This document shows positions 22,368 through 33,200 of a stretch of 38,328 bases of DNA, piece after piece. Numbering within the stretch: position 1 is the stretch's first letter; each line of letters starts with the position of its first letter. The stretch comes from an uncultured Planctomycetaceae bacterium (lineage in GTDB: Bacteria > Planctomycetota > Planctomycetia > Planctomycetales > Planctomycetaceae), in contig CAIOKE010000289.1 of the NCBI GenBank assembly GCA_903858815.1, forward strand, positions 1 through 38,328. The letters run 5' to 3'. The notes under the pieces were generated by a model. That model saw nothing but the letters and a program-made list of their open reading frames with translations. It was not told where the DNA came from and made no database searches. A program made the position numbers and the translations under genes.

Positions 22368-25300
22368 TCAGAATCGAATGCTGAAACAGTTTGCGTCTGC
22401 TGTCCAAACACATATCGACGGCGGATTGGATAGTATTGTCAGTCCGCTGATTTCTTCAGGAATCCTCTCAAGAATTTCCAGCAACTGCCGGCCAGATGCA
22501 ATATCCCAGGCACGCAGACACCCGTTTTCATCACCCGACAACAACAGATCACCAGATTCCGACACAGCAATGGCCCGCACCGCTGAATTATGTCCGGTCA
22601 GACAATGTCGCAACTCCCACGTCCAGGTGTCCCACAAACAAATTGTTCGGTCAGCACTTGCTGTCACACATGTCTGACCATCGGGAGTAAAAAGTAATTT
22701 GTTGATCGTGGATTTGTGCTGTTTCAGAGTCTGCAGCACCCTGCCAGACTGAAATTCCACCACTTCAAGATCATTTCGTGCCGGGCACGAACGAATCAGC
22801 CGATTGCCCGCAAGTGCTGCCAGAGCACACCCGTCAACCGTACGCATAACTCCTTCAAGATTTCGATTCAGAATCAGCCCCCGCCAGCTTTCATCAATGA
22901 CACCGAAAGTCTGCCGGTCCGCAGAAACAACAATACGATGAACAGGTCTGTTCTCAGAAACTTGACGTGCCGCAGTGATTTGAGGCTCACCATCAACCTG
23001 CCCAATTCGATAAACCCAGCCCGAGTCATCACATGCCGCAAAATCATCCAGCGACAGTTGCACAAGTCCGGTTAAACGTCCATGCGTCATGAGGAGTCGT
23101 TCCTTCGGCACCGGATGAGTCCTAGTAACGAGGATTCCCCCATTGATCGATCGCAGTTTGCAGGACGCCGAAACAAGAGAAACATCCGTCTCGGTTATCG
23201 GAGCAGACTCTGGCGGCGATAGCCTCTGGGTGGAAACCATCGGAACAGGTTCATGCCAGAGACGTACGATGCCACCGCGATCGGCAGTCACCCAGGCCCC
23301 CGCTCCAGTACCCTCAACCGCACTGCCGCACCAGATGGCTGAAACTGCAGAATCATGCCCAATCCAGGATCGGATGGGCCGCTGCAGGCTGCCACTACTG
23401 CGAGGGTAGGAGGATTCCGAGGCTGTCGGAAAGCCGAACAATTGCAATGTCCCGTCCTGATCACCAACAAGAAATTCACCGTCACGATTGCTGATGACAC
23501 AATGCAATCGTGCGAGCGATGAGTATTGCGAAATCAGACGCCCAGCCGGCAATTCGAACATCTTCAGCGTCCGGCCGCCAGCACTAACGAGGTATCGGTC
23601 ATCCTCGCTGAATGCAACCATTGACAGAGCACTTGACCCCGCGTCGATACGACAGAAGGATTCGAATCGAGGAATCCTGAACAACTCAATCGAACCATCA
23701 GCCCCTGTTGTAGCCAACAGGGTCTGATCATGGGACATCGTCATAGACTCAATTGAATTGCGGTGACCTGTTCGAATCTCCCGCAATAGCACTCCTGTAT
23801 CTGCATCCCAGAGAGACAGGCTGGATGTTCGATCGCAACACACCATGCAATGCTGACGCGGCAGAAACTGCACACCATATGCGGCTTTTCCAGCTGGAAT
23901 TGCCAGAGCATGACGCAGCTTATACCGCTGTGACAATCCAGTTGCACGCTGAACAGACCAGACTCGAATCTGCCCATCATCACCACAGGCTGCTACCAGA
24001 CTTCCATCATCTGACCGCGTTACACAATTGATTTCCGCAGGCAAAACATCCCAAACCTTACTGTCCGTTGCAATGACAGCATCAGCCAGAGGCAAATCAA
24101 TTGACTCTAGTCGACCGCCACTGCCTGCCAGAAGAATTTCACCCTCCCGCGTACCCCGACTCATTGACCAGACAGATTGCTGCACATCTGCAAGGATTTG
24201 CGACTCGGGGTACACATGATACAACAAATATCGCTTCGACAATGCGACCCCCGTCAATTCCGCCGTAACATCATCGCCTGCTCGGCCCGTCCAGGGTTTC
24301 AACAACAAGCTGGCCGACCTCGGGTCACCTCGCAAGAGGGCCAGCCCGGCAAGGTTAATATCGGCAATCTGCAGCAGATTGCGAGCCCTGAGTGTGGCGT
24401 CATCCGCCTCCTCTCGACTTGTATTTACCTGCTGCACCTTATCATCCAGTTCATGCACTCTTGCCCTGAGTTGCGTATTCGCATCCACCAGACGATTCTG
24501 CAGCTTCCGAATACTGAATGTATAACGGTAGGAAATCACGGTCAGTAACGACAGAAATGTAAACAACGCAACGGTCAGCAGAATCCGCAGCGGATTTCGC
24601 AGATACCATTTCCTGACGCGCACGGTCCACGACGCGGGGCGAGCAGCGATACAATGTCCACTCAGAAAACGATCCAGATCGTCGCGCAACTCAGCCGCGT
24701 TGGGATATCGACGCGTCGGAGACTTCTCCAGACACTTCAGGCAAATCAGGCTCAAATCCCTCTCAATTTCAGGGTTTCGCTCAGCCGGTGAAACTGCATC
24801 CTCCGTGCAGATTCTATGCACCGTTTCCGCAAGCGACTCAGCCATGAACGGTGGCTGCCCCGTCAACATTGCATACAAAACAGCACCAAGTGAATACACG
24901 TCAGCAGATATGCTGGATTGCCCAGACGTACCATTCAGTAATTCCGGTGCCATGAAACGCGGAGTCCCTACCAATTGGCTTGTGCGACTCTCCAGCAGGG
25001 GATCCTCAATCAACCGTGCCAGCCCAAAGTCACCTATGCGAGCCACAAATGGCAACTCATTTTGAGTGCCCGGAACTACGGGAAACAGCAGAATATTTGC
25101 CGGCTTGAGATCCCTGTGCAGAATGCCACACTCATGACTGTAGTGCAACCCGTCAGCAAGATCCCGCACTACCTGCGCCGCCAGGGCTCCACGCATACGA
25201 CCGCCCTGTTGCGCAAGCCATCTTTCCAGTGTCGGACCCTCACATAAAGCACAGGCGATATACGGAAGGTCTCCATCAATTCCCGCTTCATAGACCTGCA

Positions 25301-25709
25301 CGATCGCCGAATGGTCCAGGCTTGCTGCCAGCCGGGCCTCTTTCAGAAATCTGCCACGAAACCCAGCATCCACCAGTGCATGCGGTCGCGGAACTTTTAA
25401 TGCGACATCCCGATTGAGTCGTGGGTCGTACGCCTGATAGACAACCGCAAAGCCACCCGCCCCCAATACCGAAACAAGTTCAAAACTGCCGATTTTACCA
25501 GGCGCCCACGTCGGTATGGATCGACTGCGCCGAGGCATTACGGACTCCAGACACTCCAGGGCACGCTTCCCAACTTCAATCAGCCGGTCGTCCGTGCACT
25601 CAGGCACGCCGGTGCCTTCCGCAGCTCCAACACCCAAACGCACCTGCTCATCAAACTGAAGTAATGATGACAGCACTCGCAAATCCAAAGGTTCATCAGC
25701 CGTCGACAT
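22368..25709 (-). CDS. Transmembrane Ser/Thr protein kinase with WD40 repeats
   Basis: A 1113-residue Hanks-type kinase. The kinase domain (about 73-350) has glycine loop LGAGGF (82-87), Lys105 in DVALKV, HRDLKPAN (Asp200), DFG (227-229) and GTPRFMAPE, all intact, so it should be active. One transmembrane helix follows (about 373-396), then a coiled-coil-like segment (401-443). The C-terminal half has about eight WD40-like blades, the clearest being LLFTPDGQTCVTASADRT and the last one ending LRAWDIASG. If the helix crosses the membrane, the WD40 part lies outside the cytoplasm as a sensor or scaffold. The ATG at 25709 overlaps the end of the sigma factor gene by 14 nt, implying translational coupling. 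An upstream in-frame TTG (25730) is less likely. Confidence 0.92.
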   Translation of the reverse strand: MSTADEPLDLRVLSSLLQFDEQVRLGVGAAEGTGVPECTDDRLIEVGKRALECLESVMPRRSRSIPTWAPGKIGSFELVSVLGAGGFAVVYQAYDPRLNRDVALKVPRPHALVDAGFRGRFLKEARLAASLDHSAIVQVYEAGIDGDLPYIACALCEGPTLERWLAQQGGRMRGALAAQVVRDLADGLHYSHECGILHRDLKPANILLFPVVPGTQNELPFVARIGDFGLARLIEDPLLESRTSQLVGTPRFMAPELLNGTSGQSSISADVYSLGAVLYAMLTGQPPFMAESLAETVHRICTEDAVSPAERNPEIERDLSLICLKCLEKSPTRRYPNAAELRDDLDRFLSGHCIAARPASWTVRVRKWYLRNPLRILLTVALFTFLSLLTVISYRYTFSIRKLQNRLVDANTQLRARVHELDDKVQQVNTSREEADDATLRARNLLQIADINLAGLALLRGDPRSASLLLKPWTGRAGDDVTAELTGVALSKRYLLYHVYPESQILADVQQSVWSMSRGTREGEILLAGSGGRLESIDLPLADAVIATDSKVWDVLPAEINCVTRSDDGSLVAACGDDGQIRVWSVQRATGLSQRYKLRHALAIPAGKAAYGVQFLPRQHCMVCCDRTSSLSLWDADTGVLLREIRTGHRNSIESMTMSHDQTLLATTGADGSIELFRIPRFESFCRIDAGSSALSMVAFSEDDRYLVSAGGRTLKMFELPAGRLISQYSSLARLHCVISNRDGEFLVGDQDGTLQLFGFPTASESSYPRSSGSLQRPIRSWIGHDSAVSAIWCGSAVEGTGAGAWVTADRGGIVRLWHEPVPMVSTQRLSPPESAPITETDVSLVSASCKLRSINGGILVTRTHPVPKERLLMTHGRLTGLVQLSLDDFAACDDSGWVYRIGQVDGEPQITAARQVSENRPVHRIVVSADRQTFGVIDESWRGLILNRNLEGVMRTVDGCALAALAGNRLIRSCPARNDLEVVEFQSGRVLQTLKQHKSTINKLLFTPDGQTCVTASADRTICLWDTWTWELRHCLTGHNSAVRAIAVSESGDLLLSGDENGCLRAWDIASGRQLLEILERIPEEISGLTILSNPPSICVWTADANCFSIRF

Positions 25710-26358
25710 TATCCGATTTCCGCAGGCCAATGGTTCGCAAATTACCGGCTCCGCTCAGACGCTCTCCTAAAGCCACAACAGCACGCCCCCAAAGCATGCG
25801 AACAGCATCACTTGAACGTTGCATCCGATAACCAATCTCCCCAAACGTCAGTTCCGACTGCTGTCGCAGCATCAACACAGTCTGATAGTCAGCAGGAAGT
25901 TGCTGAATCGCCTGCAGTAACAGCTCACGAGTTTCAGCCTGACGAACAAGTTCGCTTGCCGTCGGATCAGCCGAATACACCTTTTCCAACTCCAGCTCCT
26001 GTTCGCGAAGCAGACTCCGTTGCTGCCGCAGGTGGTGACGCACACTGTCAGTAATCGTGTTGCGCAGGATCTGCTTCAACATTGCCTCATAGTCAGATGA
26101 TGTCTGGTCACTGGCACGCCGCACATACTGTACTGCCTTCAGTAATGTTTCCTGAACAAGATCGGAATCATCAACACGCGTTCTCAGCCATGCAGGCACC
26201 ATGCCGGCTGCCATTGCCTTTAACGATGCTCGCAAACTACGCAATTCAGAAACGTCGACATTTGACATGCCTGAGCCCACAACCCCAGGACATGCCGACT
26301 CCGGCCCAACACAGCCAAATCGCTGGGCCCTCACGACACCCTCCGCCTCCGGCAACAT
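25696..26358 (-). CDS. ECF-type RNA polymerase sigma factor
   Basis: A 220-residue sigma-70 family protein of the extracytoplasmic-function type. Region 2 is seen at about 40-110 (DDSDLVQETLLKAVQYV, the core-binding helix). Region 4 is at about 150-200 (LPADYQTVLMLRQQSELTFGEI, then the HTH QRSSDAVRMLWGRA). No sigma-3 domain is present, as expected for ECF factors. The 30-residue N-terminal extension before MSNVDVSEL may be absent if translation starts at 26268. The ATG at 26358 is favoured by a GGGGG run about 8 nt upstream. The gene overlaps the downstream kinase by 14 nt. Planctomycetes are known for ECF groups linked to Ser/Thr kinases, and in these the kinase may replace an anti-sigma factor; that is inferred here. 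Confidence 0.9.
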   Translation of the reverse strand: MLPEAEGVVRAQRFGCVGPESACPGVVGSGMSNVDVSELRSLRASLKAMAAGMVPAWLRTRVDDSDLVQETLLKAVQYVRRASDQTSSDYEAMLKQILRNTITDSVRHHLRQQRSLLREQELELEKVYSADPTASELVRQAETRELLLQAIQQLPADYQTVLMLRQQSELTFGEIGYRMQRSSDAVRMLWGRAVVALGERLSGAGNLRTIGLRKSDNVDG

Positions 26359-26517
26359 AAAACACCCCCGTAACGATCAGCAGGAGATCATTCGGATTCA
26401 CCGAGTCCCAGACATGACTTCTCGCTCACTTACAGTCTGCCAGATCAGTTGGTTTTAATCAAGAAGACAACTGCAAGCCCACAGCGGATCTACGGCCAGA
26501 TCCTCAACCTGCCGAAA

Positions 26518-26535
26518 TTTCAGGAAATCCTGAAA
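26518..26535. promoter_or_regulatory. Operator-like inverted repeat TTTCAGG-AAAT-CCTGAAA
   Basis: A perfect 7-bp inverted repeat with a 4-nt AT spacer, in the 285-bp gap between the divergent sigma factor and PEP-CTERM genes (160 bp and 109 bp from their starts). It has no T-tract. Its core TTCAG...CTGAA is shared with the inverted repeat at 20637-20654, although the spacing differs. Confidence 0.45.
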
Positions 26536-26643
26536 GCGTGCGTTCGGTAGGCAACCAGAATGTCGTTCTGCTCAACGAAGGGTGTTTTCTGACGGCATCT
26601 CCCGTGAACATCCGCTTCCCTCCGCACACCGGGATCTGTCACA

Positions 26644-27351
26644 ATGCCTCACCGTTGCCATGTCGCCACCCTGCTGTTCATGCTACTGATCGCTCAAACC
26701 AAACCTCTGCTCGCCGGTATTATTGTCAACCTCGATGGGAATACCATCGTCTACGGTCAGACCTCGGTAGTAACTGTTCGAGTCTCCAGCGATTCCCTCG
26801 CTTCAAGCCCCGACATCGTTGATTCATTCTCCGCTCTCTTTCGAATCGCACCCGTAGGCACTGCTCCAGTTAACGGCCTTCAGTTCGTTGATCCACAGGG
26901 CGATGCACAACTCGGCAACCCAAACTACCTCTTCGCCGGAAATAGCCTGTTCGCACCTGGCCCAATCGGTACAGTCTCCAGTTTCACTCACCCGAACGAC
27001 ACCTACGCCGGCGGCGATGCAACGCTCGACGGCCTCGGCGTTCCACTGGACAATTCACTGTCTCCCTTCGTTCTGTTTCAACTCAATCTCAGCGCTCTCG
27101 CCGGACAGGTCGGCGACCAGTACACACTTCAGATGCTCAGTTCCGGCAGTGAGTTCCTCGATCCAGCATATCTGCCCCTGACCATCGACGGTAACTCTTA
27201 CCTGCCCCTGACGATCACGGTCATTACTCCCGAACCTTCCAGCTTTGTTCTCTGCATGGGCGTGGCGACCTGCGGTGCACTAGCCTATCGCCGAAGACTG
27301 CACAAAAGGCGATTACAACCCACCTCCTCAAATGCATGTCCGGAAAAGTGA
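26644..27351 (+). CDS. PEP-CTERM sorting domain-containing protein
   Basis: A 235-residue exported protein. It has an N-terminal signal (VATLLFMLLIAQTKPLLAG) and a C-terminal PEP-CTERM signal: TPEPSS (PEP at 196-198), hydrophobic FVLCMGVATCGALAY and basic RRRLHKRR. About 14 residues follow the basic cluster, a slightly long tail. The body (from IIVNLDGNTIVYGQTSVVTVRVSS) reads as a beta-sandwich, rich in Ser/Gly/Asp/Leu and similar in style to cohesin-like or adhesin-like PEP-CTERM bodies, but no specific family is recognised. It is followed after 9 nt by the TIGR03032-GT41 gene, so co-transcription is very likely. It is the first gene of a set of three and is divergent from the ECF sigma factor. 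Confidence 0.85.
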   Translation: MPHRCHVATLLFMLLIAQTKPLLAGIIVNLDGNTIVYGQTSVVTVRVSSDSLASSPDIVDSFSALFRIAPVGTAPVNGLQFVDPQGDAQLGNPNYLFAGNSLFAPGPIGTVSSFTHPNDTYAGGDATLDGLGVPLDNSLSPFVLFQLNLSALAGQVGDQYTLQMLSSGSEFLDPAYLPLTIDGNSYLPLTITVITPEPSSFVLCMGVATCGALAYRRRLHKRRLQPTSSNACPEK

Positions 27352-27360
27352 CAGACACTG

Positions 27361-30168
27361 ATGACAGACATGCACTCCTTGCCCCAAAAATCCGTTGCAA
27401 ATCAACGCACAGCGGTGTCCTACGAATACTCGCCGGGTTTCGTCGAACTTCTTCAGCACCTGCGGCTATCAATTATTCTCTCCACCTACCAGGCCGGAAA
27501 GATCCTTGTCCTCGGTTCACACAACGAACAACTGTCGATTTCATTTCTTGACTACGATCGGCCTATGGGAATCGCAGTCGGAGCAGACCGAATTGCCTTG
27601 GGCGTTGCCAACGCCGTCCACTTTCTGAAAGCCAGTCACGCCGTAGCTGAAAATGTTCAGCCCAGTGGTCGCTATGACGGATGCTTTGTGCCACATTCCA
27701 GCCGACACACCGGACGAATCCTTGGACACGACCTCGCATGGGGTTCGGACGGCCTTTGGATCGTCAATACCCTGTTCTCATGCCTCTGCACGCTTGATGA
27801 TGTTCACAGTTTCGTTCCGCGCTGGAAACCACCATTCATCTCTACACTTGCTGACGAAGACCGATGCCACCTGAATGGCCTCGCGATGGAGCATGGAGCT
27901 CCCCGATATGTTACCTCGCTCGCCACTTCCGATTCCGCAGCAGGCTGGAGATCTGATAAGTCCAGAACCGGTTGTCTGATTGATGTACAAAGTGGCGACT
28001 CACTGAACAACTCGCTCTGTATGCCACACTCCCCACGAATCCGTAACGATCATCTGTACGTACTGAATTCCGGACTCGGCGATCTGTCGCTAGTAGACCG
28101 CCGCTCTGGCCAATTAGCAACAATCGAACGTCTGCCCGGCTACACACGCGGGCTGTCGTTCTTTAAACAGTTTGCCTTCATCGGTCTGTCCAGAATCCGC
28201 GAAACCAACATTTTTGGCGGATTACCGATCGGCGAGCGCAGTGATCTCTGTTGCGGCGTTACGGTCGTGGACCTGTCAAGCGGTCGCACAGTTGCAACGT
28301 TCCGATTCCTGTCAGGTGTCGAAGAAATCTTTGCTGTAAACGTGATCCCCGGATTCTCAAGTCTCGTTTTTGGCGGCGCAAATTGCGGCGAACGCCAGCA
28401 GGAGGTTTGGGTTGTGCCCGCCACTGCGACAAACGTCCCAACGCAGATTTCCAACCCATGTACGCAACACGCCCATCGCGAGAGCACCCGGTTAATTTCA
28501 GACCGCCTGCAATCACCACTCAGCCCGGATTCTACTACCTACTTTGAAAACGCCCAATCTGAAACGACACAACTGGAGGATTGGCTTAAGCATTCTCCAG
28601 GAGATGCCGCAGCATGGATCACGCTCGGTAACCTGCGACAGAATCAGGACCTTCAGCCTGCAGCGATTGACTGTTACAGAAAGGCCATTGCCGCTCAGCC
28701 ACACTTGACGGCAGCCCGACAGAACCTTGCCTATCTTCTCGCAAATCTTGGTCACGCTGAAGAATCCCGCGAAGCATTCGAGGAGTTGCTCAGGCTTGAC
28801 CCATCGCCTCTCAATCGGCTGCTCTCCGCGTCGATACTTCCAATCATCTACGACTCTATCACTGACCTCAAGCGGTGGAGAAAACAACAATCTGATACTC
28901 TGCAAGCCCTTGTCAACGAAGACGCTTCAGTTGACGCTGCACAACAACTGGTTCCCACCGCATTCTTCTTCCCCTACCAGGGCCTGAACGATGTTGAAAT
29001 CATGGCAAATCGCGGACGCGTCATTCAGGGCCGGAACACTCGCCAGAAATCGTCTTTCCAGCCGAAATCCCATGCATCCCCAGACCGCATCAAAATCGGC
29101 TTCCTGTCAGCAAGCTTCCGCAACCACACCATCGGAAGGCTGAATATCGGAAGGATCGAACACCTCGATCGAACACGATTTCACGTCACAGTCTGCTCCC
29201 CATCACCACCCTCAGATGTTTATGGCTTTCGCTTTCGCAGGGCAGCGGATCGCTTTATCCAGATCCCTCATAATGTCGCTGAGGCAATCGACACCCTGAG
29301 TAGCCTTGATCTTGATGTCCTGCTGTTCGCCGATGTGGGCATGGACGCTCTCTGCTCGACACTCGCCTACTCACGTCTGTGTCACGTGCAGTGCGTTACG
29401 TGGGGCCACCCAATAACAACCGGCAGTCCCTACATGGATTTCTTTCTATCCAGCCAGTTGCTGGACAACCCGGATTCACAGGACCATTACACCGAACAAC
29501 TCATACGAATGCCACTGCTGGGAACGTTTTACGAACGACCCGCCGTACCAGCAGATTCCAGCCGGATTCGTGCCCTCGTTGATATCCCCGCAGATGCAAA
29601 CATTTACGGTTGCCCCCAGACCCTCTTCAAACTTCACCCCGACGACGACGAAACATTCCGCGCAATACTTGAGGCGGATCCAGACGCAATCATCCTCTGT
29701 ATAGAAGCCCGCCGCCCCGAATGGACCAAACGCCTTGTCCAGCGGTGGACTCGCAGCATGCCCCACGTGGTGCACCGCATCAGATTTTTGCCAACACTCG
29801 ATCACGAAAACTTCCTGCGTCTGCTGCTGGAATGCGATGTGCTGCTTGATCCACTGCATTTCAGCGGTGGAAACAGCAGCTACGAAGCCTTCGCCATGGG
29901 GACACCTGTCATCACACGACAGGGCCCCTTTCTGCGAAGTCGCATAACCAGTGCACTGTACCGCCGTATGCGATTCACCGAATGCATCGCCGACTGCACT
30001 GAAACCTATATCCAACTGGCACTGAAGACAGGAATGGATCGCGAATACCGACATCATGTGACCACCAGCATCCAACGACAAAGCCATGCACTCTTCTCGG
30101 ATATCGCTGAAGTACGCTGTTTCGAACAAGCGGTCATTGACTGCCTCGGAATTCACTCTCAACACTAA
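27361..30168 (+). CDS. TIGR03032-TPR-GT41 fusion: SPINDLY/O-GlcNAc-transferase-like glycosyltransferase
   Basis: A 935-residue three-part protein without signal peptide, so probably cytoplasmic. Residues about 20-345 match the uncharacterised TIGR03032 family (start YSPGFVELLQHLRLSIILSTYQAGK, then LGHDLAWGSDGLWIVNTLFSCLC and MPHSPRI), likely a beta-propeller. Residues about 400-485 carry TPR units (AAWITLGNLRQNQDLQPAAI, AYLLANLGHAEESREAFEEL). Residues about 575-930 are a GT41 catalytic region: IGFLSASFRNHTIGR, TWGHPITTGSPYMDFFLS, FKLHPDD (Lys757 as probable UDP-binding Lys) and HFSGGNSSYEAFAMGTPVIT. This predicts UDP-sugar-dependent O-glycosylation of Ser/Thr. GGAAAAG lies about 11 nt before the ATG. 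The gene sits 9 nt after a PEP-CTERM gene and 38 nt before a giant surface-protein gene, its likely substrates (inference). Confidence 0.9.
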   Translation: MTDMHSLPQKSVANQRTAVSYEYSPGFVELLQHLRLSIILSTYQAGKILVLGSHNEQLSISFLDYDRPMGIAVGADRIALGVANAVHFLKASHAVAENVQPSGRYDGCFVPHSSRHTGRILGHDLAWGSDGLWIVNTLFSCLCTLDDVHSFVPRWKPPFISTLADEDRCHLNGLAMEHGAPRYVTSLATSDSAAGWRSDKSRTGCLIDVQSGDSLNNSLCMPHSPRIRNDHLYVLNSGLGDLSLVDRRSGQLATIERLPGYTRGLSFFKQFAFIGLSRIRETNIFGGLPIGERSDLCCGVTVVDLSSGRTVATFRFLSGVEEIFAVNVIPGFSSLVFGGANCGERQQEVWVVPATATNVPTQISNPCTQHAHRESTRLISDRLQSPLSPDSTTYFENAQSETTQLEDWLKHSPGDAAAWITLGNLRQNQDLQPAAIDCYRKAIAAQPHLTAARQNLAYLLANLGHAEESREAFEELLRLDPSPLNRLLSASILPIIYDSITDLKRWRKQQSDTLQALVNEDASVDAAQQLVPTAFFFPYQGLNDVEIMANRGRVIQGRNTRQKSSFQPKSHASPDRIKIGFLSASFRNHTIGRLNIGRIEHLDRTRFHVTVCSPSPPSDVYGFRFRRAADRFIQIPHNVAEAIDTLSSLDLDVLLFADVGMDALCSTLAYSRLCHVQCVTWGHPITTGSPYMDFFLSSQLLDNPDSQDHYTEQLIRMPLLGTFYERPAVPADSSRIRALVDIPADANIYGCPQTLFKLHPDDDETFRAILEADPDAIILCIEARRPEWTKRLVQRWTRSMPHVVHRIRFLPTLDHENFLRLLLECDVLLDPLHFSGGNSSYEAFAMGTPVITRQGPFLRSRITSALYRRMRFTECIADCTETYIQLALKTGMDREYRHHVTTSIQRQSHALFSDIAEVRCFEQAVIDCLGIHSQH

Positions 30169-30206
30169 ACCCGTCAGCACAACACTTCATCTACTCAAGG
30201 CTCATC

Positions 30207-33200
30207 ATGATTCACCGCTTACTGCAGGTATTTGCCGACACTGTCGCCATCAATCGAAAAACAGAACGTCGCAGATCGCTGCGTCAGCGCCCCAACAGCA
30301 GGTTCGCCGAAATTCTCGAAATCCGTGACCTGCTTGCTGTTGACGCAATGCTGGTCAAGGATATCAATACCGTGCCGAGCATCGCCCATTCGAACCCTCG
30401 CAACTTCACCTCCACCGGTTCATTGACCTTCTTTACAGCAGCAAATCTTGAAACCGGAGACGAACTCTGGAGCACAGATGGGACACCAGGCGGAACACGG
30501 CTTGTCAAAGATATCCGACCTGGAACTCAGTCATCCAGTTCATCACGTCTGGTAAACGTCAGCGGCACACTCTACTTCGCTGCCAACGACGGCGCCAACG
30601 GCCTCGAACTTTGGAAATCACTCGGTACACCCGAAACCACCACACTCGTCAAAAACATAAGACCAGGCGCCGCATCCGCCACTCCCTCCCAGTTAACCAA
30701 CGTCAACGGATCACTCTACTTCACCGCCAATGATGGTTCCTCCGGGTATACATTGTGGAAAACAGACGGCTCGCCAACAGGAACCGTTATTGTCAAGGAC
30801 TTCCCCACAAACCCGATGGTACAGGATCTTACGGTCTTCAACGGAAGTCTGTATTTTACGACAGCATCCGGGCTATGGAAAACAGACGGCACGGCTTCCG
30901 GCACCGAGGAAGTTGCCCACCTCGGTATCGGAGTCCAACAACTCACAAAATCCGGTGATTCCCTGTTCTTCGTGAACAACGGAGACGCAATGGGTAAAGA
31001 ACTCTGGAAAATCGATGGCACGGGCAACGTCGATCAAGTCAGCGATATCGCCAGCGGCTATTTGTCTTCCAACCCCGGCAACCTGACTGATGTCAATGGA
31101 ACGCTGTACTTTCGCGCGACTGACGGGAATAACGGCTACGAATTGTGGAAAAGCGATGGAACTGAGAGCGGAACTCTATTGGTGAAGGATTTTTTCCCCG
31201 GTGCGAATAATAGTGGGTACCCCACAAACCTCGTGAACGTCAACGGCACGCTCTTCTTCACTGCCAACAACGGAACCAACGGAAACGAACTTTGGACCAC
31301 CGATGGAACAGAGGCCGGCACGCGAATGCTGACCGATCTGAACACGACAGTTGATGAAGGGGCCAAGAGTCTGACAAATGTTGACGGCACTTTATTCTTC
31401 GTTGCAGCCCCGGACGGCCAGAAGGTACTCTTCAAACTGGACGGTTCCACCCCTCTGCGAATCAAAGAGTACCAGAGTAATTTGCCTGTTTCGCTCAGCA
31501 ATATCAACGGCAAATTGTTCTTCGCTGCAGACGATGGATCCGTAGGCCAGGAACCGTGGCTGTCTGACGGGACTGCTGCAGGTACCCAGTTACTCAGAGA
31601 CGTCAGGTTCGGCAGCCTTGGTTCCACGCCGTCGAAATTGACAACTGTCGGCGGAACACTGTTTTTCTCCGCAGACGATGGATCGGAAGCTGGACGAGAA
31701 CTCTGGAAAACAGATGGAACTGAAACCGGAACTGCCAAAGTACGCGAGATCAATTCAGTTGGAAATGCCAACCCGGATCGAATGACAAATGTCAGCGGAA
31801 CTCTGTTCTTCATCGCTGACGATGGTATCAACGGGTTTGAACTCTGGAAATCTGATGGCACGACTGCGGGAACGCAACTCGTGAAGGATATTCGTACTGG
31901 TACACTCGGTAGTAACCCAAAATATCTTACGAATATCAACGGCACTCTTTTCTTTTCCGCCACCGACCCAACCAATGGTGAAGAGCTATGGAAATCAGAT
32001 GGAACAGCAACCGGAACCGTGCTGGTCAAGGATATCAGAGCAGGGAGCAGCTCATCCACCATTTCCTACCTGACGAATGTCAACGGTGCGCTCTTTTTCA
32101 GGGCAACTAACGGTGTCACGGGCCTGGAACTCTGGCAGTCAGATGGCACAGTCACCGGTACCAATATCGTTCGTGACATTCGGCCGGGTACCCTCGGCTC
32201 TGGAGCACGCGCCCTTGTCAACGTCAACGGAACCTTGTTCTTCCGAGCCAACGATGGGACATCCGGCTACGAACTCTGGAAATCTGACGGATCCCCAGGA
32301 GGTACATCACTGGTAAAAGACATTCGTAGTGGCGGCGCGGGGAGTAATCCTTTATTGCTCACGAATTCCAATGGTACCCTGTTCTTTCAGGCCCACGATG
32401 GAATATCAGGCTACGAACTGTGGAAATCCGATGGGTCCTCATCCGGCACAGTCCTTGTCAGGGATATCAATGTCGGCAGTAATCACTCGTTCGCACGCCA
32501 GTTGACCAACGTCGGCGGAACACTGTTCTTTGAAGCAAATAACCCCGCAAGTGGTGGCTATGCCCTTTGGAAGTCTGATGGCACTGCAGCGGGGACGTCA
32601 CTGATTCTTGACGTCAACACGACCAGTGCCGCACAAAGTGTGTCAAACATGACAAATCTGAACGGCACACTGTATTTTCGAGGCCTCAATCCAAACGGTG
32701 CCTTGTGGCTCTCTGATGGAACCACCGCCGGTACCCGCCCACTGCGAACATTAGTGAACAACTATCTTGTGGATTCGATGGACCTCAATCCACCGGCGGT
32801 TGTTAACGACACACTCTACTACTCTGTCAAATATGACCTCGGAAGTGAACTACACAAACTGAATGAAAATCGACATGTCGGGATCACTATCAATCCAAAT
32901 GTCATAATGGAAAACGCCGGTAGCAATGCTTTCGTGGGAAGTCTTACCACGACTGACGTAAACGCCGGAGATTCTTTCTCTTATACTCTTGCTGCAGGCA
33001 TTAACGATACGGACAATGCAGCCTTTACAATCGACGGCGCTGCGCTGAGGGCGATCAGTGGGTTCGACTACGAAACCAGGAACACTTACGCAATCCGTCT
33101 GCGATCGACCGACCAGCAGGGCCTTTGGATTGAAAGGACGTTCAATGTTACTGTATCAGACATCAATGAAGCTCCACATAACATCACCCTGTCCACCAGC

